Source of the DNA: an uncultured Ectothiorhodospiraceae bacterium
GTDB lineage: Bacteria > Pseudomonadota > Gammaproteobacteria > Nitrococcales > Nitrococcaceae
NCBI GenBank assembly: GCA_913055565.1
Contig: CAJXKP010000005.1
Location: 1 to 64,000, forward strand
Length of the DNA: 64,000 bases
Direction of reading: 5' to 3'
A program made the position numbers and the translations under genes. The notes beneath the pieces are model-generated. The model was given only the letters and a program-made list of their open reading frames with translations, was not told the DNA's origin and made no database searches. Of the stretch, positions 59,092 to 64,000 are shown piece after piece. Positions within the stretch are counted from its first letter, which is position 1. The number at the start of each line of letters is the position of its first letter.

Positions 59092-59513
59092 GCGTCGGCG
59101 TTCTGGTGGTAACGCATAACCGCCTCGGCGAGGAGCTTATCGCGATCGTCGAGGACATCATGGCGGGCCAGCCCCTGGCCTGCGCCTCGCTGGCCGTGCG
59201 TTCCGGTGACGACCTGCGCGCCCTGATGGCGCGCGGCCATGAGCAGCTCGCCGGCCTCGACCGGGGCGACGGCGTGCTCATCCTCGCGGATGCCTTCGGC
59301 TCAACGCCGAGCAATATCGCCGTTCGCCTGGGCCGTGACGCGCGGACAGCCGTGGTCTCGGGCGTCAACCTGCCCATGTTGCTGCGGGTCATGAACTACC
59401 CGGAACTGGACCTGGCCGACCTAAGCGAGCGCGCCTATAGCGGTGGGCGGGACGGTGTTATTCGCGTCGATCCCGCGGCATCGCAAAGAGCGGACGGAAC
59501 AGGCCAACGGTGA
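59088..59513 (+). CDS. PTS mannose-type EIIA domain protein
   Basis: Phosphocarrier with the EIIA-Man fold; there is no sugar permease nearby, so a regulatory role is more likely. The 141 residues begin VGVLVVTHNRLGEELIAIVE with the expected phosphorylated histidine at position 10, then GVLILADAFGSTPSNIAVRL and VVSGVNLPMLLRVMNY, which are all conserved in the family. A polar tail follows. Overlaps rapZ by four bases. Such proteins sit between rapZ and ptsH in many proteobacteria. Confidence 0.9.
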   Translation: MSVGVLVVTHNRLGEELIAIVEDIMAGQPLACASLAVRSGDDLRALMARGHEQLAGLDRGDGVLILADAFGSTPSNIAVRLGRDARTAVVSGVNLPMLLRVMNYPELDLADLSERAYSGGRDGVIRVDPAASQRADGTGQR

Positions 59514-59544
59514 CACCCCCAAGCCAAGCCCGGAGAACCCTAGC

Positions 59545-59817
59545 TTGCGTGTTGAACGAACCGTCGAGATCGTCAATCGCCTCGGCCTGCATGCCCGGGC
59601 GGCGGCCCTTCTAGCCAGCCGCGCCAGCGCCTTCGAGGCGAGCATCTGGCTCGATCGTCATGGCGACGAGGTTAACGCCAAGAGCATCATGGGCCTGATG
59701 ACGCTGGCAGCCGCTCAGGGGACGACTCTGACGCTCATCGCCGACGGTGATGACGCCGAGGCGGCCGTAGACAGCCTCAGCCACCTCGTCGCCAATCGCT
59801 TCGAGGAGAACGACTGA
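59545..59817 (+). CDS. ptsH: HPr phosphocarrier protein
   Basis: Receives phosphate from enzyme I and passes it to EIIA proteins; also the substrate of HPr kinase. The 90 residues show RTVEIVNRLGLHARAAALLA with histidine 16, and NAKSIMGLMTLAAAQGTTLT with the regulatory serine 47, so both phosphorylation sites are intact. I place the start at TTG 59545 because it yields a normal HPr length and GGAG lies nine bases upstream; a longer in-frame reading starts inside the previous gene. The usual next gene, ptsI (enzyme I), is absent; the following gene is on the other strand. Confidence 0.9.
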   Translation: MRVERTVEIVNRLGLHARAAALLASRASAFEASIWLDRHGDEVNAKSIMGLMTLAAAQGTTLTLIADGDDAEAAVDSLSHLVANRFEEND

Positions 59818-59878
59818 CCTCCAGCGTCTTCGGTCCGCCAGCGCGACGCCGGCGGCCAGTCACCAATCTCGACCAGAG

Positions 59879-60217
59879 CTAATCATCATCGGCCTCCTGC
59901 TTCAGGCGCTCGAAGTGCTTGCGCGTAAGCCGCTGGAACCGCGGTGTCACGCCACTATCCTCGTAGATGGGATCGCCCAATTCGTCCTCGGCGACGACGT
60001 CCCGACCCTGGACATAGGGAAAAGCGACCTCCAATTCGTCCAGGGCCGCCGACAGTAACTCCGTGATCAGCTGAGCCTCCGAGCGTCCGGGATAGAGCTC
60101 GGCGAGGGCCGCGATCTTGGCAGCGTCATGCACCGGTAGCCGCACCGCATAATACTCGCGGGTGCGTTGCTCGCTCGCACCCTGCTCCCAGAGTTCAACC
60201 AGATCGTGTACGCGCAT
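59879..60217 (-). CDS. Conserved small protein with ribbon-helix-helix-like core
   Basis: I do not recognise a named function. In 112 residues, the segment YYAVRLPVHDAAKIAALAEL, then YPGRSEAQLITELLSAALDE, reads as strand-helix-helix with the spacing of CopG/Arc-type ribbon-helix-helix DNA-binding proteins. It is followed by an acidic region with DELGDPIYED and PRFQRLTRKH. I recall similar proteins in pseudomonads under unspecific names such as pilin-assembly or pilus tip component, which the sequence itself does not support. GGGGAGG lies just before the ATG. It is 24 bases downstream of... no gene on its strand; pmbA ends upstream of it at 60242. Confidence 0.7.
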   Translation of the reverse strand: MRVHDLVELWEQGASEQRTREYYAVRLPVHDAAKIAALAELYPGRSEAQLITELLSAALDELEVAFPYVQGRDVVAEDELGDPIYEDSGVTPRFQRLTRKHFERLKQEADDD

Positions 60218-60241
60218 TAGCCTCCCCTTGTGTTTTGGGAC

Positions 60242-61597
60242 TCAGTCACCCGCCACGGTCATGGCATCCACCAGAACCGAGCCCGTACGTATGGTGCCGC
60301 GGCTGTCCATGTCGGCGCCGACGGCGGTGATATGGCGGAACATCGTGGCCAGATTACCGGCTATCGTGACCTCCTCGACCGCATGCACGATACGACCCTG
60401 CTCCACCCAGAAGCCGCTCGCACCGCGCGAATAATCCCCGGTTACGCCGTTAACGCCCTGACCCATGAGCTGGGTCACCACCAGGCCGCGATCCATGCCG
60501 GCCACCAGCTCATCGAAATCATGCTCCCCGGGTGCCAGGGTTAGATTGTGCACGCCACCCGCATTAGCCGTCGTCTGATACCCGAGTCGCCTCGCGGCAT
60601 AACTATCCAACACCAAGCCCTCAAGGCGGCCATCGGCAACCAGTCGCCGCGACGATGTCGCGACGCCCTCGGCGTCGAAGGGCGCGCTACCCAGGGCCTT
60701 GCGACGATGGGGCTCCTCCGTAAGGTACATGTTGGGCGCGAAAACGGGCTCGCCCAGGCGATCCAGCAGGAACGAGGCCCGCCGATACCAGGCGCGCCCG
60801 GAGACCGCCGCCACGAGATGGCCGATCAGCGAGCGCGCCGTCGACGGATCGAATAAAACCGGGTAGGTGCCCGTTGCCACGCGGCGGGCCCCCAGTCGCG
60901 CGAGGGCGCGCTCGGCGGCACGGCGGCCGACGCTGTCAACGCTCTCCAGCTCGTCCGGGTCGCGGGCCACGCTGAACCACTGATCGCGCTGCATGCCATC
61001 AGCGTCTTGCGCCAGCATAGCGCAACTGATGGCATGCTGACTCGTGGCAAAGCCGTCCAGAAAACCGGCCGTATTGCCGTACGCCTGCACGCCCTCCCGG
61101 GCGACGACACCGGCACCCTCGCAATTGCTAACGCGATAATCCACCCCCGCCGCAGCCGCCTCACAGCGCTGGGCCATGCCAATCGCGTCCTCGGCACCGA
61201 TTGACCAGGGGTGATGGAGATCGAGCTCCGGTGGCGTTTGCGCCAGCATCGTAGGGTCCGGCAGGCCGGCTGCGGGATCCTCCGAGGTATGTCGTGCCAT
61301 CTCGCAGGCCGCCTCAACCGCCTCGCGAATCGCCGCCGAACTGGGATCCGACGTGCTCGCGCTGCCCTTGCGCTGGCCGCGATAGACGGTGATGGCGAGG
61401 CCACGGTCGCGAACATGCTCCAAGGTCTCAGGCGCTCCCTGGCGGCATCGAACCGACAGGCCACGGCTCGTGCGAACCGAGGCCTCGGCGGCCGTCGCCC
61501 CCATCGAGCGGGCGAGATCGAGGGCCTGCTCGATGAGCGGTGTCAAGCTCGCCTTATCGGCGACGTCCAAACTCGCCGTGCGTTCGGGTTCTGTCAT
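60242..61597 (-). CDS. pmbA: TldE/PmbA metalloprotease subunit
   Basis: Partner of TldD in a heterodimeric metalloprotease that degrades unfolded peptides and processes microcin B17 and CcdA in E. coli. The 451 residues contain LDLARSMGATAAEASVRTSR, GLAITVYRGQRKGSASTSDP, YPVLFDPSTARSLIGHLVAA and NLTLAPGEHDFDELVAGMDR, ending with the typical GTIRTGSVLVDAMTVAG. The metal-binding HExxxH is absent, as in all TldE subunits. Lies 12 bases after tldD. The yjgA gene often found between them is missing. Confidence 0.95.
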   Translation of the reverse strand: MTEPERTASLDVADKASLTPLIEQALDLARSMGATAAEASVRTSRGLSVRCRQGAPETLEHVRDRGLAITVYRGQRKGSASTSDPSSAAIREAVEAACEMARHTSEDPAAGLPDPTMLAQTPPELDLHHPWSIGAEDAIGMAQRCEAAAAGVDYRVSNCEGAGVVAREGVQAYGNTAGFLDGFATSQHAISCAMLAQDADGMQRDQWFSVARDPDELESVDSVGRRAAERALARLGARRVATGTYPVLFDPSTARSLIGHLVAAVSGRAWYRRASFLLDRLGEPVFAPNMYLTEEPHRRKALGSAPFDAEGVATSSRRLVADGRLEGLVLDSYAARRLGYQTTANAGGVHNLTLAPGEHDFDELVAGMDRGLVVTQLMGQGVNGVTGDYSRGASGFWVEQGRIVHAVEEVTIAGNLATMFRHITAVGADMDSRGTIRTGSVLVDAMTVAGD

Positions 61598-61609
61598 GCC
61601 GGCGGAATC

Positions 61610-63070
61610 CTAGGCCTGTTGTGTGCCGCCCACGGTGAGGGCATCCAGCTTGACGGTAGGCTGACCGACGCCCACCGGTACACTCTGCCCCTGTTTGCCG
61701 CAGGTCCCGATGCCCTCATCAAGCGCGAGATCATGCCCCACCATGCTCACTCGATTAAGCACATCGGGGCCATGTCCGATCAGCGTGGCGCCCTTGACCG
61801 GCCGCGTGATGCGCCCTTGCTCGATGACATAGGCCTCGCTCGCCGAGAACACGAATTGCCCTGAGGTAATATCTACCTGGCCGCCGCCGAAATTCGCCGC
61901 GTAGATACCGTGGTCGACCGAGCCGATGATGTCGGCCGGCTCATCGCGACCCGGCAGCATATAGGTATTGGTCATCCGCGGCATCGGCAAATGGGCGTAG
62001 GATTCGCGCCGGGCGTTGCCCGTGGTCTGCTCGCCCATCAGCCCAGCATTAAGGCGATCCTGCATGATGCCGGTCAGGATGCCTTCCTCGATGAGCGTAT
62101 TGCAGGCCGTTGCCTCGCCCTCATCGTCGATATTCAGCGAACCGCGACGCCGCGCCAGGGTCCCGTCATCGACCACACTGCACAGCGACGACGCGACACG
62201 CTCGCCGCGACGCCCGGCAAACGCGGAGGTCCCCTTGCGATGGAAATCGCCCTCCAATCCGTGGCCGACGGCCTCGTGCAGCAACACACCAGGCCAACCA
62301 GGCCCCAGGACCACCGGCATGGTACCCGCGGGAGCGGCCTCCGCCTCCAGGTTCACCAGCGCGCGGCGTACCGCCTCGCCCGCGTATTCCCGGGCCAGCC
62401 CCGCAGCCGCGAAATAGTGATAATCGAGCCGCCCGCCGCCGCCGGCCATCCCGGTCTCGCGGCGATCACCCTCGACGGCGACCACTTGGACACTGAGCCG
62501 AACCAGGGGTCGATAATCCGCCGTCAGACGGCCGTCGCTGTCCGCGATGAGTACCGTATCGTGGACCCCAACGAGACTCGCGCTAACCTGCTGCACGCGC
62601 GCATCTGCGCCCCGAGCGGCCGTATCGGCCTCCTGGAGCAGGGCCACCTTGTCGTCAGCGCCCATACTGGCCAGCGGATCCGCGGCATCGTAGAGGTAAT
62701 GGCCGTGACGCCGCCCAGGTATGGGGTGGCGCCCGCTGCTACCCGCCCGGGCGATGGCGCTCGCGGCGCTCGCGGCCTCCAGCAGCGCCGGCACTGCCAG
62801 CTCGTCCGAATAGGCGAACCCCGTCTGCGCGCCGCTGATGGCGCGCACGCCCACGCCCCGATCGCCATTGCTGCTGGCCTCGCGGATGATCCCATCCTCC
62901 ATGAACCATGCCTCGTGGCGGCGACGCTGGAAGTACAGATCCGAGGCCTCGACGCCGGGAACCATGAGCCGGTCAAAGACCTTCTCTAGTTCGCCGTCCC
63001 CTATCCCCGCCGGACTGAGGAGGCTCTCGCTCGCGCTCTGCCGATGTTGGTCCCGGCTGTCATCACTCAT
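61610..63070 (-). CDS. tldD: TldD metalloprotease catalytic subunit
   Basis: Catalytic half of the TldD/TldE protease. The 486 residues contain the metal-site segment [20 protein letters not shown] with the HExxxH pattern, [20 protein letters not shown] near the N-terminus, [20 protein letters not shown] and the C-terminal [20 protein letters not shown]. The ATG at 63070 is chosen because it overlaps the nitrilase stop by eight bases and matches the family N-terminus; longer readings fall inside the nitrilase gene. Confidence 0.96.
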   Translation of the reverse strand: MSDDSRDQHRQSASESLLSPAGIGDGELEKVFDRLMVPGVEASDLYFQRRRHEAWFMEDGIIREASSNGDRGVGVRAISGAQTGFAYSDELAVPALLEAASAASAIARAGSSGRHPIPGRRHGHYLYDAADPLASMGADDKVALLQEADTAARGADARVQQVSASLVGVHDTVLIADSDGRLTADYRPLVRLSVQVVAVEGDRRETGMAGGGGRLDYHYFAAAGLAREYAGEAVRRALVNLEAEAAPAGTMPVVLGPGWPGVLLHEAVGHGLEGDFHRKGTSAFAGRRGERVASSLCSVVDDGTLARRRGSLNIDDEGEATACNTLIEEGILTGIMQDRLNAGLMGEQTTGNARRESYAHLPMPRMTNTYMLPGRDEPADIIGSVDHGIYAANFGGGQVDITSGQFVFSASEAYVIEQGRITRPVKGATLIGHGPDVLNRVSMVGHDLALDEGIGTCGKQGQSVPVGVGQPTVKLDALTVGGTQQA

Positions 63071-63953
63071 CGCTGGGCGCCTCGCTCGGCCGCGGCGGTT
63101 CATAGGCCATGCCTTGGTCCTCGACGCGCGGCTGGCACAACTCACGGCGATGGCGCAACGCCGGGAACCGGTCACGCAGCTCGGCGCGTTCGTGACGATC
63201 GATAGGCGCCATTATCACGCCCGATCCCGTAGCTCGGCGCGCCATAACGCGGCCCCAGGGATCGACGATCATGCTGTCGCCGAAACTCGCCCGCTCGCTC
63301 GGATGGTTGCCCACCTGATCCGCCGCCACCACGTGGCATAGATTCTCGACGGCCCGCGCGCGCAACAGAAGCTCCCAGTGGGCAGCCCCTGTGGGTACCG
63401 TAAAGGCCGCCGGAACGGCGAACAGCTCGGCGCCGGCATCGACGAGACCGCGAAAGAGCTCGGGGAAGCGTAAGTCGTAGCAAACCGCCAGACCAACGCG
63501 GGCCACGGGCGTGTCAACGACAACGGGCGCTGAACCGGGCCTGAGGGTGCGCGACTCGCCGTACGTCTCGCCGCCACCGACGTCGACGTCGAACATATGG
63601 AGCTTGTCGTAGCGGGCCCTCACATCGCCGTTATCATCGAACACCAGGCAGGCTGCCGCCACCCGACTTGTCTCATCGACGAGCAGCGGGATCGTTCCCG
63701 CTATCAGCCAGACGCCATTGTCGGCGGCTGCTGCGGACAGGCGTTGCTGGATCCAGCCATCGCCGGGGGGCTCGCCGACGGCCAGCTTATCCGCCTCGTC
63801 AGCACCGAGGAAGGCAACGTTCTCCGGTAACACCACCAGGCTCGCGCCCTGCTCGGCGGCCTGCGCGATCAAACCGACAGCCGTCTCGATATTGGCTCGC
63901 ACGTCCGCGCCGGAGGTCATCTGGATGGCGGCCACTTGATGGCACTCGGTCAT
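63063..63953 (-). CDS. Carbon-nitrogen hydrolase (Nit1-like, deaminated glutathione amidase type)
   Basis: Nitrilase-superfamily amidase. The 296 residues carry the catalytic triad E44 (VVLPENVAF), K117 ([10 protein letters not shown]) and C158 ([20 protein letters not shown]). The [13 protein letters not shown] and [11 protein letters not shown] segments resemble Nit1, which in yeast and mammals repairs deaminated glutathione; the bacterial substrate is an inference. It lies directly before tldD, an arrangement also found in Pseudomonas. The start overlaps the stop of the upstream gene by two bases. Confidence 0.92.
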   Translation of the reverse strand: MTECHQVAAIQMTSGADVRANIETAVGLIAQAAEQGASLVVLPENVAFLGADEADKLAVGEPPGDGWIQQRLSAAAADNGVWLIAGTIPLLVDETSRVAAACLVFDDNGDVRARYDKLHMFDVDVGGGETYGESRTLRPGSAPVVVDTPVARVGLAVCYDLRFPELFRGLVDAGAELFAVPAAFTVPTGAAHWELLLRARAVENLCHVVAADQVGNHPSERASFGDSMIVDPWGRVMARRATGSGVIMAPIDRHERAELRDRFPALRHRRELCQPRVEDQGMAYEPPRPSEAPSDE

Positions 63954-64000
63954 GGGATCTCCTCGTCGGGGGGGTTATTCAACAGCCCAGTGTCCATACG
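63950..64000 (-). CDS. C-terminal end of an upstream gene, probably yhdP
   Basis: Sixteen codons (ending [13 protein letters not shown]) run from the window edge to a TGA at 63952-63950 that overlaps the nitrilase ATG. The reading frame alone is too short for homology. By synteny with Pseudomonas and E. coli, the gene before nitrilase/tldD is yhdP, a large AsmA-like envelope protein; this is inference from context only. Confidence 0.45.
   Translation of the reverse strand, partial: RMDTGLLNNPPDEEIP

Noticed and set aside
61910-62989. 359-codon + strand frame
   Set aside because: Antisense to tldD, which has the HExxxH motif and correct length.
63966-63985. TTATTCAACAGCCC at the right edge resembling an IS-type end
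   Set aside because: Only one arm is visible, and the bases read as in-frame codons of the truncated upstream gene.

Overview
The window is a GC-rich (about two thirds G+C by eye) chromosomal segment of a gammaproteobacterium. It is almost entirely core genome. Gene order from mutT-argJ-secA through the division/cell-wall (dcw) cluster, rnpB-rsmI-lpoA, sspAB, petABC, degS-hisDG-murA, mla, kds/lpt, rpoN and tldD-nitrilase closely follows, from memory, the Pseudomonas aeruginosa PA4400-PA4476 region. An HPr kinase, a short-form HisG, a complete cytochrome bc1 operon and murB inside the dcw cluster point away from Pseudomonas itself, towards an Ectothiorhodospiraceae/Chromatiales-like lineage. 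That placement is inference.

Layout. 1-1635 is the edge of a type I restriction-modification locus (hsdM, cut by the window). 2.2-8.5 kb (+) has an HU-family protein, pilBCD for type IV pili, coaE, zapD and yacG. 8.6-13.5 kb (-) has mutT, argJ and secA. dciA (+) meets the dcw cluster at about 14.2 kb. The dcw cluster is read right to left from a clear promoter with MraZ boxes at 32.9 kb: mraZ, rsmH, ftsL, ftsI, murE, murF, mraY, murD, ftsW, murG, murC, murB, ddlB, ftsQ, ftsA, ftsZ, lpxC. Next come rnpB and rsmI (-), then lpoA, yraN and diaA (+), sspAB and petABC (-), nif3-like (-), degS (+), hisD, hisG and murA (-), and ibaG with mlaBCDEF (-). After a palindromic repeat, yrbG-kdsD-kdsC-lptC-lptA-lptB-rpoN-hpf-ptsN-hprK-rapZ-EIIA-ptsH runs on the + strand to 59.8 kb. 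The right end (-) holds a small ribbon-helix-helix-like protein, pmbA, tldD, a nitrilase and the last codons of a gene that is probably yhdP.

Functionally this is an envelope-building region: peptidoglycan precursors and the divisome, lipid A and LPS synthesis and transport (lpxC, kdsCD, lptABC), outer-membrane lipid asymmetry (mla), protein secretion and quality control (secA, degS, sspB), plus a nitrogen-type regulatory PTS beside sigma-54. Most junctions overlap by 1-20 bases, so translational coupling is likely.

The least ordinary items are: a 157-bp candidate miniature transposable element sitting exactly on the shared CTAG stop-codon site of the convergent dciA and lpxC genes; a 107-bp GC-rich palindromic repeat before yrbG; a divergent HprK in a PTS block without enzyme I; a possible AUC start for pilD; and no visible avoidance of CTAG. 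I found no CRISPR array, prophage, tRNA or rRNA, and no clearly new multi-gene system.
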